A model generated the notes under the pieces. That model ran no database searches and had not been told where the DNA came from. It saw only the letters and a list, made by a program, of their open reading frames with translations. A stretch of DNA of 5,912 nucleotides from Thermoflexibacter sp. (GTDB lineage Bacteria; Bacteroidota; Bacteroidia; Cytophagales; Thermoflexibacteraceae). This document shows, piece after piece, positions 1 through 5,898 of this stretch. The position numbers and the translations under genes were made by a program. The stretch covers positions 1 through 5,912 of the forward strand of contig JALOMS010000372.1 in NCBI GenBank assembly GCA_025455345.1, read 5' to 3'. Each line of letters starts with the position of its first letter. Within the stretch, counting starts at the first letter, position 1.

Positions 1-1872
1 TGAACCGTCCGTCATCAAACTGAAACCTGCCAAAGTAGAGATAGACTCAACCGCTCCCATTTCTTTGGTAATGTCGCTAATCTCGTCCATGACTGCGTCA
101 GTGCGCTCCAACGTTGCCCCTGCGGGTGTAGTTACGTTGGCGTAAATGGTGCCTTGGTCTTCGGTAGGGATAAAACCAAACGGAAGGAAATTATTAATTC
201 CGTAAGTTGCTGATAAAAAGAAAATTAAGATAGCAAAAGTTATCACTTTGCGGTTGGCAATAACGTTCAGCAGTGCCTTGTAGCGGTTGGAAAGTCGCTC
301 AAAACCTTTATTAAACTGGGCAAAAAACAAGGTGAGCAGGTTCTTCTTTTTTTCATGTCCATGGTGATTTTGGAGAATGAGCGCGCAAAGCGAAGGCGTA
401 AGTGTAAGGGCATTGACGGCAGAAATCACAATAGAAATCGCCAAAGTAATGGAAAACTGGCGGTAAAAAACGCCCGAAGGACCCGTCATAAAAGTAACAG
501 GAATGAACACCGCCGACATCACCAAAGTAATCGCAATAATTGCCCCACTGATGTCGCCCATTGCCTCTATGGTTGCCTCTTTGGGCGTAAGGTGAGGATT
601 TTCTTCCATTTTGGCGTGTGTAGCCTCCACTACTACGATTGCGTCATCTACCACAATCCCAATGGCTAAAACAAGCGCGAAAAGCGTGAGCAAATTGATA
701 GAAAAGCCAAATAACTGCATAAAAAAGAATGTACCCACCAAGGAAACAGGCACCGCCAAAATAGGAATAAGTGTAGAACGAAAATCTTGCAAGAAAATAA
801 AAACCACCAATGCCACCAAAATAAATGCTTCTATCAAAGTTTTCACTACTTCATGAATAGAAGCGTCCAAAAAGCGCGACACATCATAACTAATGGTGTA
901 GTCTATATTGGCAGGGAAAGTGGTCGCTTTGAGTTCTTCCATGCGTTTTTTCACGTTTGCAATCACCTCGCTTGCATTGGAGCCAGGGCGTTGTTTGAGG
1001 ATAATTGCCGCCGAAGGTTTGGCATTTTCCTTTGACAAAACGTCATAGTCCAAAGAGCCAAATTCTATCTCTGCCACATCTTTCAGGCGCAAAATTTGCC
1101 CATTTTCATCTGCTTTCAACACGATATTTTCGTACTGCTCCTTATTGATAAACTTGCCAGTATAGCGCAGTACGTACTGCAAAGATTGGGCTTGCTTGCC
1201 AGAACTTTCCCCAATTTTCCCAGGTGCCGCCTCCACATTTTGATTTCTAAGGGCATTAATCACGTCATCAGCCGCAATTTCGTAAGCGGTCATGCGGTCG
1301 GGCATGAGCCACACGCGCATAGCGTACTCGCGCGAACCCATGATGTCCGCAAAGCCTACTCCGTTAATTCTTTTCAGTTCCGCCAAAACGTTGATGTCCG
1401 CAAAGTTGTAAATAAACTTTTCGTCAATGGTCGTATCTGTACTCATCAGGTTCAGGTACAGCAACATACTGTTCACTTCCTTCTCCACAATTACGCCCGC
1501 CTTGATGACTTCCTCTGGCAACTCGTCCAAAACCGCAGTAACCCTGTTTTGCACGTTTACGGAAGCAATGTCAGGGTTAGTGCCTACCTCAAAATAGACT
1601 TGGATAATGCTTGTGCCGTCATTGCCTGATACGGAAGTCATGTAGGTCATGCCTGAAACGCCATTAATCGCACGCTCCAAGGGCGTAACTACCGCTTTGG
1701 CGCACACCTCGGCGTTTGCTCCTGTATATTTGGTCGTAACCGTAACCGCAGGAGGTGCAATATCAGGGAATTGGGTAACAGGCAAACGTGTAATTGCCAA
1801 CAAACCCAATAGCGTGATAATCAATGAAATAACAATAGATAAAACAGGTCTATGTATAAATATTTTGAACAT
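1..1872 (-). CDS. HAE1-family RND efflux pump, inner-membrane subunit (AcrB/MexB-like), N-terminal 624 codons; 3' end outside window
   Basis: Proton-driven inner-membrane transporter of a tripartite export system; it should trimerise and work with the adaptor encoded just upstream. The frame is open without a stop from an ATG at 1872 to base 1. The family is usually about 1,030-1,060 residues, so roughly 60% is present. Visible in order: TM1 near residues 10-28; periplasmic porter region beginning with FPDIAPPAVTV (35-45) and including GVGFADIMGSREYAMRVW (171-188); TM2-TM4 near 342-412; GIVVDDAIVVVE (405-416), whose D409 and D410 match the proton-relay aspartates D407/D408 of AcrB; TM5 and TM6 near 443-462 and 473-495; TM7 near 541-560; then FIPTEDQG (567-574), opening the second porter half. 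The relay lysine of TM10 lies outside the window. No Shine-Dalgarno is seen; a heptad repeat array starts 17 bases before the start codon. Family assignment is firm, but the exported substrate cannot be inferred. Confidence 0.96.
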   Translation of the reverse strand, partial: MFKIFIHRPVLSIVISLIITLLGLLAITRLPVTQFPDIAPPAVTVTTKYTGANAEVCAKAVVTPLERAINGVSGMTYMTSVSGNDGTSIIQVYFEVGTNPDIASVNVQNRVTAVLDELPEEVIKAGVIVEKEVNSMLLYLNLMSTDTTIDEKFIYNFADINVLAELKRINGVGFADIMGSREYAMRVWLMPDRMTAYEIAADDVINALRNQNVEAAPGKIGESSGKQAQSLQYVLRYTGKFINKEQYENIVLKADENGQILRLKDVAEIEFGSLDYDVLSKENAKPSAAIILKQRPGSNASEVIANVKKRMEELKATTFPANIDYTISYDVSRFLDASIHEVVKTLIEAFILVALVVFIFLQDFRSTLIPILAVPVSLVGTFFFMQLFGFSINLLTLFALVLAIGIVVDDAIVVVEATHAKMEENPHLTPKEATIEAMGDISGAIIAITLVMSAVFIPVTFMTGPSGVFYRQFSITLAISIVISAVNALTLTPSLCALILQNHHGHEKKKNLLTLFFAQFNKGFERLSNRYKALLNVIANRKVITFAILIFFLSATYGINNFLPFGFIPTEDQGTIYANVTTPAGATLERTDAVMDEISDITKEMGAVESISTLAGFSLMTDGS

Positions 1873-1888
1873 GGAATCTTTTTTTAGT

Positions 1889-1923
1889 TATGAGTTATGA
1901 ATTATGAGTTATAAATTATAAAA
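1889..1923. repeat. Five-unit heptanucleotide tandem array in the leader of the RND pump gene
   Basis: On the plus strand the units are TATGAGT, TATGAAT, TATGAGT, TATAAAT and TATAAAA, in exact 7-base register. The second half is degenerate. In the sense of the pump gene the consensus is AYTCATA. The last base of the array lies 17 bases from the pump start codon. A partial inverted copy follows: ATTATGAGT (1901-1909) is the exact reverse complement of ACTCATAAT (1925-1933), giving a 9-bp stem with a 15-base loop. Any function is inference. Confidence 0.7.
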
Positions 1924-1965
1924 TACTCATAATCAATATTTTGTTAATATGGATTTAATTCTACC

Positions 1966-1987
1966 ACTAAGACACTTAGACACAAAG
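1966..1987. repeat. Short 8-nt direct repeat in the adaptor-pump gap
   Basis: ACTAAGAC (1966-1973) is followed directly by ACTTAGAC (1974-1981), which differs at one base, and then a partial third unit ACAAAG (1982-1987). It lies in AT-rich non-coding sequence. I recall similar CACTAAGACAC-type stretches scattered in other bacterial genomes, but that is memory and not a search result. Two and a half units is a weak repeat. Confidence 0.4.
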
Positions 1988-2068
1988 AAAATTAATTAAT
2001 ATCCATTATTATGTTGAAATTTAGCTATTTAACTATCTAACAACTAACTATTTTGTTTCGTACAACCT

Positions 2069-2128
2069 ATCTGGTACAAGCGTGACGCTTGTACCTATTT
2101 TGATTCAAGGCTCAGCCTTGAACCAGAT
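2069..2128. repeat. Paired REP/BIME-like hairpin element immediately after the adaptor stop codon
   Basis: Two 23-base hairpin units face each other, separated by TATTTT (2096-2101) and bounded by an outer inverted repeat ATCTGGT (2069-2075) / ACCAGAT (2122-2128). Unit 1 (2073-2095) is a perfect palindrome around base 2084 with arms GGTACAAGCGT / ACGCTTGTACC. Unit 2 (2102-2124) is centred on 2113 with perfect inner arms TTCAAGGCT / AGCCTTGAA; on the minus strand its only non-Watson-Crick stem position would be a G-U wobble in RNA. The units share the scaffold CAAG-NN-T-N-A-NN-CTTG and differ by paired, compensatory changes. The outer repeat begins on the last base of the adaptor stop codon. 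It is plausibly a mobile repeat family or an mRNA-stabilising structure; neither can be shown from one copy. Confidence 0.75.
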
Positions 2129-3273
2129 TATTCCTTCGCCAACTCTGCAATAATGTCTTTTTGGGCAATAGGCTCTACACTTACTGTCATTCCTTCTTTC
2201 ACCTCTTGGATTCCTTCGTAAATAATTTTATCAGAAGTAGTTAAGCCAGATTCCACCACAAAAAGGTGTGGAATTCTTAGCTTGGGAATAAAACTTTTCA
2301 TTTTTACTTTATTGTCTTTGTCTATCACATACACATAGATTTTGTCTTGGATTTCAAAGGCAGATTTTTGCGGAATAACCAAAACTTTGTGCAGATTTTG
2401 CCTGATTTTAACTTTGCCGCTCGACCCATTCTTTAAAATTAATTCAGGATTTGGGAAACGCGCCCTGAAAGCAATGTTCCCTACGCCGCTATCAAACTCT
2501 CCTTCAATCGTTTCTATGCTCCCATCGTGCGGATGTTCGGTGTCATTTGCCAGTACCAAAGTAACATCTTTGTCATCATCTGAATTGTCTTTCAAAATGT
2601 TTTGGGCAAACTCCAAATATTCCTTTTCAGAAATGTGGAAATAGGCAAAAACTTCCTGATTATCAGAAATTTTAGTTAGCAAAATTCCTTCGTCAATAAG
2701 GCTACCTACCTTGTAGGGAATCCTGTCAATCACCCCATCAAAAGGGGCTTTGATTTCGGTATAACCCAATTGCAGTTTGGTGGTAGCTTCGTGGAATTTA
2801 GCTTCCTCAATTTGGGCATACAAAGCCTCTAATTTTGCCTCTGCAATGTCCTGCTCGGTCTTGGAAACTGTATTTTTTGACACTAAAAGTTTGATATTTT
2901 CCAAGTTGAGTTCTGCGGATTTCGCCTCGGCAATCGCACTTTTCAGCATAGCATTTGCTTTCAAAACTTCTTCTTTGTAGCCCTGATTGCTTAGGCTGAA
3001 CAGGAGCTGTCCTTTCTTCACTTTTTGCCCTTCGTCCACGTGGATTTGCTCTATGTAACCCTTTACCCTTGCCCTAATTTCCACATTTTTGATAGAGTTA
3101 ATCTCTGCTACATAGTTTACGTAATTGACTGTATCTATGTAGATTGGGCTGGTGATAGGGAGTTTGAGTGCTTGACTTGTTTGCTCCTGTTTGTCGCTGT
3201 CATTACACGCACTTGCTAATAAGACAAACCCAATACTTAGCAGTATCAGTCTATTTTTAAGAATTAAAAACAT
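2128..3273 (-). CDS. Periplasmic adaptor (membrane fusion) lipoprotein of an RND efflux system, HlyD/AcrA-like
   Basis: It links the inner-membrane RND pump to an outer-membrane channel and is needed for assembly of the exporter. The 381-residue product starts at an ATG with no Shine-Dalgarno. Residues 1-22 form a lipoprotein signal peptide: a basic start (K6, R8), a hydrophobic core 9-19, then ASA-C23, with C23 the likely lipidated residue. Residues about 65-95 are the first half of the lipoyl-like domain (ARVKGYIEQIHVDEGQKVKKG). Residues 96-168 are an Ala/Glu/Lys-rich alpha-hairpin of two helices turning near 132-136. GYTEIKAPFDGVIDR (170-184) closes the lipoyl domain. The beta-barrel follows, including IAFRARFPNPELILKNG (267-283), closely like AcrA, and then a membrane-proximal region to about 370. 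Length and domain order fit the family (AcrA is about 397). The pump gene lies 255 bases downstream on the same strand. It is lipid-anchored by inference; the transported substrate is unknown. Confidence 0.95.
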   Translation of the reverse strand: MFLILKNRLILLSIGFVLLASACNDSDKQEQTSQALKLPITSPIYIDTVNYVNYVAEINSIKNVEIRARVKGYIEQIHVDEGQKVKKGQLLFSLSNQGYKEEVLKANAMLKSAIAEAKSAELNLENIKLLVSKNTVSKTEQDIAEAKLEALYAQIEEAKFHEATTKLQLGYTEIKAPFDGVIDRIPYKVGSLIDEGILLTKISDNQEVFAYFHISEKEYLEFAQNILKDNSDDDKDVTLVLANDTEHPHDGSIETIEGEFDSGVGNIAFRARFPNPELILKNGSSGKVKIRQNLHKVLVIPQKSAFEIQDKIYVYVIDKDNKVKMKSFIPKLRIPHLFVVESGLTTSDKIIYEGIQEVKEGMTVSVEPIAQKDIIAELAKE

Positions 3274-3301
3274 AATTTTTTCGTATTAAATGTAATTTTA
3301 G

Positions 3302-3319
3302 GTTCATTTCTGAATGAAC
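3302..3319. promoter_or_regulatory. Candidate operator palindrome upstream of the adaptor gene
   Basis: GTTCATT (3302-3308) and AATGAAC (3313-3319) are exact inverted repeats around a 4-base centre TCTG. The element sits 29-46 bases before the adaptor start codon. Its size and dyad symmetry resemble operators of TetR/AcrR-type repressors, which commonly control RND operons; that link is inference, as no regulator gene is in the window. On the minus strand it abuts ATTATTTG, a poor match to the TAnnTTTG box. Confidence 0.4.
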
Positions 3320-3376
3320 AAATAATTGATAATAAAAAGAATAGCATTGTATTGGTTTCAAAAAAACTTCGTAGAT

Positions 3377-3784
3377 TTAGCTTATTTCGGGCGGAGGAGA
3401 AAAAGAGCCAAGATGTGCGTCTATCCAAGAGAAATGATAGTGATTGGGATACGTATTTTCTTGTTTCTGGTGATAAAAAAGAGGCATTTGCAAATTAATC
3501 ACATGATGTAGTTCACTTTGATTGGCATTTTCACCGAACTTGCCACCATCAGGAATATCGTCATCTTCATCTTCTGGGGTAGTGTCGGGCGTGTCCATAC
3601 ACCTGTCGGTGAAAAACTCTACCACAGAATTAATCTCATCTTGTACTTCTGTTGCACAACTATCTGAAAATAAAGGGATTATCTCTGGGAAAAACACAGA
3701 AGTATTCAAATAATTCAGGAGTAAAAATAATATCGTTGCTTTTTTTGACAAGTGATTAGAAGACGCTACAAAACTATAAAGCAA
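3377..3784 (-). CDS. Small exported or membrane-anchored protein of unknown function with an acidic linker and C-terminal PPPE tail
   Basis: The frame gives up to 135 residues. No ATG is available near the 5' end. It could begin at TTG 3784 or, more typically for a signal peptide, at TTG 3751, giving MSKKATILFLLLNYL; an in-frame stop at 3805-3803 closes it upstream. Seen: one hydrophobic segment (about residues 16-31 of the longer form), an EVQDEINSVVEFFTDRC segment with two cysteines (C43, C62), an acidic stretch PEDEDDDIPDGG, a His/Tyr-rich region and the ending FSPPPEIS. From memory, Bacteroidota carry small proteins of this build (N-terminal hydrophobic segment, acidic linker, terminal PPPE or PP) next to RND/adaptor genes; I cannot name a family with certainty. 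It precedes the adaptor gene on the same strand, 103 bases away, so it is likely part of the same transcription unit. A role in the pump, if any, is unknown. Confidence 0.65.
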   Translation of the reverse strand: MLYSFVASSNHLSKKATILFLLLNYLNTSVFFPEIIPLFSDSCATEVQDEINSVVEFFTDRCMDTPDTTPEDEDDDIPDGGKFGENANQSELHHVINLQMPLFYHQKQENTYPNHYHFSWIDAHLGSFSPPPEIS

Positions 3785-3895
3785 AATTAGGAAGAAAATG
3801 TTTTAATAAACCAAGATTATTGTTCGTGGTCTATATTTTGTACTTTTTAATTAGAATACTATTTACTAACTTTGTAAATAAAAGTATGCTTTTTT
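3785..3895. other. Divergent intergenic region between the efflux operon and dnaG
   Basis: It is 111 bases of AT-rich, non-coding sequence between divergently transcribed genes, so it should hold both promoters. The dnaG side has a clear -7 box (3867-3874). For the minus strand the closest candidate is TAATCTTG (complement of 3813-3820), one mismatch from TAnnTTTG and without a TTG at the expected upstream distance. That half is only a guess. Confidence 0.5.
3867..3874 (+). promoter_or_regulatory. dnaG promoter -7 box (Bacteroidota type, TAACTTTG)
   Basis: TAACTTTG matches the Bacteroidota primary sigma factor -7 consensus TAnnTTTG exactly and lies 21 bases before the dnaG start codon, which would give a short leader starting near 3881. 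The nearest upstream TTG (3838-3840) leaves 26 bases of spacing, longer than usual for the -33 element, so the upstream half is weak. The box lies within an inverted repeat TATTTAC (3860-3866) / GTAAATA (3874-3880). Confidence 0.6.
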
Positions 3896-5452
3896 ATGCG
3901 AATTAGCCCACAAACAATTCAGAGAATCAAAGACAGTGCAGACATTGTAGATGTAGTTCAGGATTTTCTCTCTCTCAAGAAGAAAGGGCAAAATTATTGG
4001 GCTTGTTGTCCATTTCACAATGAGAAATCGCCTTCTTTTTCTGTTGCACCAGCCAAAGGGATTTACAAATGCTTTGGGTGTGGGGCAGCAGGCGACTCTG
4101 TGAAGTTTGTCATGGACCTCGAGGGGTTGAGCTATCCTGAAGCCTTGAAATATTTGGCAAACAAATACAATATAGAAATAGAGGAAGATAATAGTGTTGC
4201 GACTGATGAGTACAAAGCACAGCAAAGCCTGAGAGAAAGTGTGTTGATAGCTATGCAGTTTGCCCAAAGATATTATCAAAATATACTACATCACGATAAC
4301 GAAGGTAAAGCATTGGGAATGACTTACTTTAGAGAAAGAGGTTTTTCTTTACAGACCATAGAAAAGTTTGGCTTAGGATATAGCAGGGACGATTGGCATG
4401 ACTTTCATAAGAGTGCAACCAAAGAAGGTTTTGCAGAGGAAATTTTAGAAAAAGCAGGGTTGATTATCAAAAAAGAAGAAAATGAGAAATCTAACCTCTA
4501 TGACCGTTTTCGCAATAGAGTCATGTTTCCCATTTATGATTTGGCAGGAAAAGTGATTGCTTTTGGGGCGCGGATACTGAAAAAAGATGAGAAACAGCCT
4601 AAATACCTGAATTCGCCTGAAAATGAGGTTTATAAAAAAAGTGATGTCTTGTATGGCATCTTCCAAGCCAAAAATGAGATAAGAAATCAGGATAACTGTT
4701 ACCTCTGCGAAGGCTACACTGATGTTATTTCTTTACACCAAGCAGGTATTCAAAATGTAGTTGCTTCCTCTGGGACTTCTCTTACCGAAGGACAAATCAA
4801 ACTTGTTAAGCGATTTACAGATAACATCACTGTCTTATATGATGGAGATAATGCGGGCATAAAGGCTTCTCTAAGAGGCATAGATTTGATTTTGGAGCAA
4901 GGGCTGAATGTAAGAGCGGTGGTATTTCCGCATGGAGAAGACCCAGATAGCTATGTACAAAAAATAGGTAGCTTGTACTTCAAAGAGTTTTTGATAGAAA
5001 ATACCAAAGACTTCATCACCTTCAAAGCCGAACTATTACTTGGAGAGGTCAAAACCGACCCTATCCGCAAGGCTGGTGCTATACGAGATATTACCAATAG
5101 CATAAGTAAAGTTCCCGATGGCATAAAACGAGAAATCTATGCCAAACACTGTGCTGAACTATTTGATATAGATACACATACCTTATTGGTAGAAATAGAT
5201 AAAACACTCATTCAAAAGGGTTTACAAGAGGATAAACGCAAGCAAGAAGAACAAAGAAAAAATGAAGAAAAACAAAAACGTCAAAAAGAAGACAACCTGC
5301 CTTCTTATTTGAACGACATACCCCTCCCTACGGAAGAATATTACATAGATATTCCTATTTATCAAGAAGAGGCTATACAGATTTTAGATGAGCTTCAGAA
5401 GAAAGAAACCAAATCTCTCCAAAAGGTAATTATCAAGTTGATAGTCAAGTAA
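3896..5452 (+). CDS. dnaG: DNA primase DnaG, zinc-binding and TOPRIM catalytic part (reading frame broken before the C-terminal domain)
   Basis: Synthesises RNA primers for chromosome replication at the fork. Residues 1-100 are the CHC2 zinc-binding domain, with ligands C38, H41, C59 and C62 in CCPFHNEK and YKCFGCG, as in E. coli C40/H43/C61/C64. Next comes the RNA-polymerase core, with RFRNRVMFPIYD (204-215). The TOPRIM centre has E272 in CEGYTDV and the metal-binding acids D316 and D318 in LYDGDNAG, then D349 and D351 in GEDPDSYVQK. Residues about 445-466 are a highly charged Lys/Glu/Gln linker. The frame ends at residue 518 within what should be the first helix of the helicase-binding domain, and that domain resumes in the -1 frame just downstream. 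All catalytic residues are intact. The ATG start is chosen because MRISPQTIQRI matches the family's N-terminus; no Shine-Dalgarno is present. As written, the product would make primers but lack helicase contact. Confidence 0.95.
   Translation: MRISPQTIQRIKDSADIVDVVQDFLSLKKKGQNYWACCPFHNEKSPSFSVAPAKGIYKCFGCGAAGDSVKFVMDLEGLSYPEALKYLANKYNIEIEEDNSVATDEYKAQQSLRESVLIAMQFAQRYYQNILHHDNEGKALGMTYFRERGFSLQTIEKFGLGYSRDDWHDFHKSATKEGFAEEILEKAGLIIKKEENEKSNLYDRFRNRVMFPIYDLAGKVIAFGARILKKDEKQPKYLNSPENEVYKKSDVLYGIFQAKNEIRNQDNCYLCEGYTDVISLHQAGIQNVVASSGTSLTEGQIKLVKRFTDNITVLYDGDNAGIKASLRGIDLILEQGLNVRAVVFPHGEDPDSYVQKIGSLYFKEFLIENTKDFITFKAELLLGEVKTDPIRKAGAIRDITNSISKVPDGIKREIYAKHCAELFDIDTHTLLVEIDKTLIQKGLQEDKRKQEEQRKNEEKQKRQKEDNLPSYLNDIPLPTEEYYIDIPIYQEEAIQILDELQKKETKSLQKVIIKLIVK
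5392..5449 (+). other. dnaG: Frameshift interval in dnaG (-1 shift needed to rejoin the two parts)
   Basis: Both frames are open together only here: the downstream (-1) frame has a stop TGA at 5389-5391, and the upstream frame stops at 5450-5452. One missing base anywhere between would restore a single gene. For example, a fifth A in the run AAAA (5421-5424) would give SLQKGNYQVDSQVKLWQYLL. The joined protein would be about 665 residues, the usual size for this phylum. No canonical X_XXY_YYZ slippery heptamer is visible in the interval. Confidence 0.8.
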
Positions 5453-5469
5453 AGCTGTGGCAATATCTC

Positions 5470-5898
5470 TTGGCAGAAATAGAAGAACTACAGTTCCATA
5501 CGCCCCTTTATTTCAAAATGCTGACAATGTACCGAGAAGCGATTAGCCAAGGGATTGAAGCAGATGATAGCTATATGATTCGTTATGGGACTCCTGATGT
5601 AGTAGAAACAGTTGTAAATATTACTTCAGAAAAATATCAAGCAAGCGAGAACTGGGAAATCATGCACGAAATTGTGATTCCCCATGAAAGCGATTTAGAA
5701 AGATTGCCCAATACAGTTTATACCTACGTACTTAGGCATAAGTATAAGTTCATTGTCAAGTTATTAAAGGAAATAGAAGAAAAACTTGATGCTGTAACAG
5801 AAGAAGAATTAGTCCAATTATTAGAAGAGTATCACCGACTCAATCAAATCAAAAAATCTATGTTGTCAGATTTAGGTACGGTTATTTTACCTGAGTAA
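5470..5898 (+). CDS. dnaG: DnaG C-terminal helicase-binding domain, separated from the rest of dnaG by a frameshift
   Basis: This is the C-terminal part of primase, which docks on the replicative helicase DnaB, and is all-helical. An independent product could start at TTG 5470, giving 142 residues. However, primase-like sequence continues upstream in the same frame (VKLWQYLL before AEIEEL), so this is better read as the tail of dnaG. Visible: AEIEELQFHTPLYFKML, a charged helical region with SENWEIMHEIVIP (about residues 60-72), a long Lys/Glu-rich helical hairpin (about 95-130), and the ending LGTVILPE, all of which fit Bacteroidota DnaG C-termini as I know them. No Shine-Dalgarno precedes the TTG. 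It lies 17 bases after the upstream stop. No inactivating change is seen within it, which argues against old decay and for a recent or artefactual one-base loss. Confidence 0.85.
   Translation: MAEIEELQFHTPLYFKMLTMYREAISQGIEADDSYMIRYGTPDVVETVVNITSEKYQASENWEIMHEIVIPHESDLERLPNTVYTYVLRHKYKFIVKLLKEIEEKLDAVTEEELVQLLEEYHRLNQIKKSMLSDLGTVILPE

Larger units (their letters stand above)
1873..2127. other. 255-base non-coding gap between adaptor and pump genes, dense in repeats
   Basis: No coding sequence is supported here. The gap is unusually long for adaptor and pump genes that normally sit close together in one operon. From the adaptor side it holds two hairpin units (2069-2128), about 80 bases of AT-rich sequence without an obvious element, an 8-nt repeat (1966-1987), and a heptad array (1889-1923) next to the pump start. 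I found no TAnnTTTG box on the minus strand in it, so a separate pump promoter is not supported. Neither hairpin is followed by a T-tract on the minus strand, so read-through from the adaptor gene is plausible. Confidence 0.7.

Noticed and set aside
355..1900. Several plus-strand open frames (355-669, 611-856, 787-1035, 1096-1629, 1649-1900)
   Set aside because: All lie antisense to the RND pump gene, whose minus-strand frame is continuous and matches a known family. Their translations show no recognisable domains.
1889..1923. Heptad array as a CRISPR
   Set aside because: The units are 7 bases, directly adjacent and without spacers.
2073..2124. The paired hairpins as a Rho-independent terminator after the adaptor gene
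   Set aside because: On the minus strand neither stem is followed by a T-tract: AAAATA follows the first and AGATAGGTTG the second. There is no plus-strand gene here to terminate.
2342..3219. Plus-strand open frames at 2342-2644, 2777-2980 and 3025-3219
   Set aside because: They are antisense shadows of the adaptor gene, with low-complexity Ser/Phe-rich translations typical of reversed coding sequence.
3326..3713. Plus-strand open frames at 3326-3511 and 3522-3713
   Set aside because: They overlap the small PPPE-tailed gene on the opposite strand. The serine run in the second is the reverse of its Asp/Glu-rich linker.
3866..4666. Minus-strand open frames at 3866-4279 and 4445-4666
   Set aside because: They are antisense to the firmly identified dnaG; the first also runs through the dnaG promoter.
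5399..5413. The A-rich run GAAGAAAGAAACC as a canonical -1 slippery site
   Set aside because: Read in the dnaG frame, no heptamer there fits X_XXY_YYZ.
5470..5898. Independent small gene starting at TTG 5470
   Set aside because: The same frame carries primase-like sequence upstream of the TTG and the whole translation resembles the DnaG C-terminal domain, so it is the displaced end of dnaG and not a separate gene.
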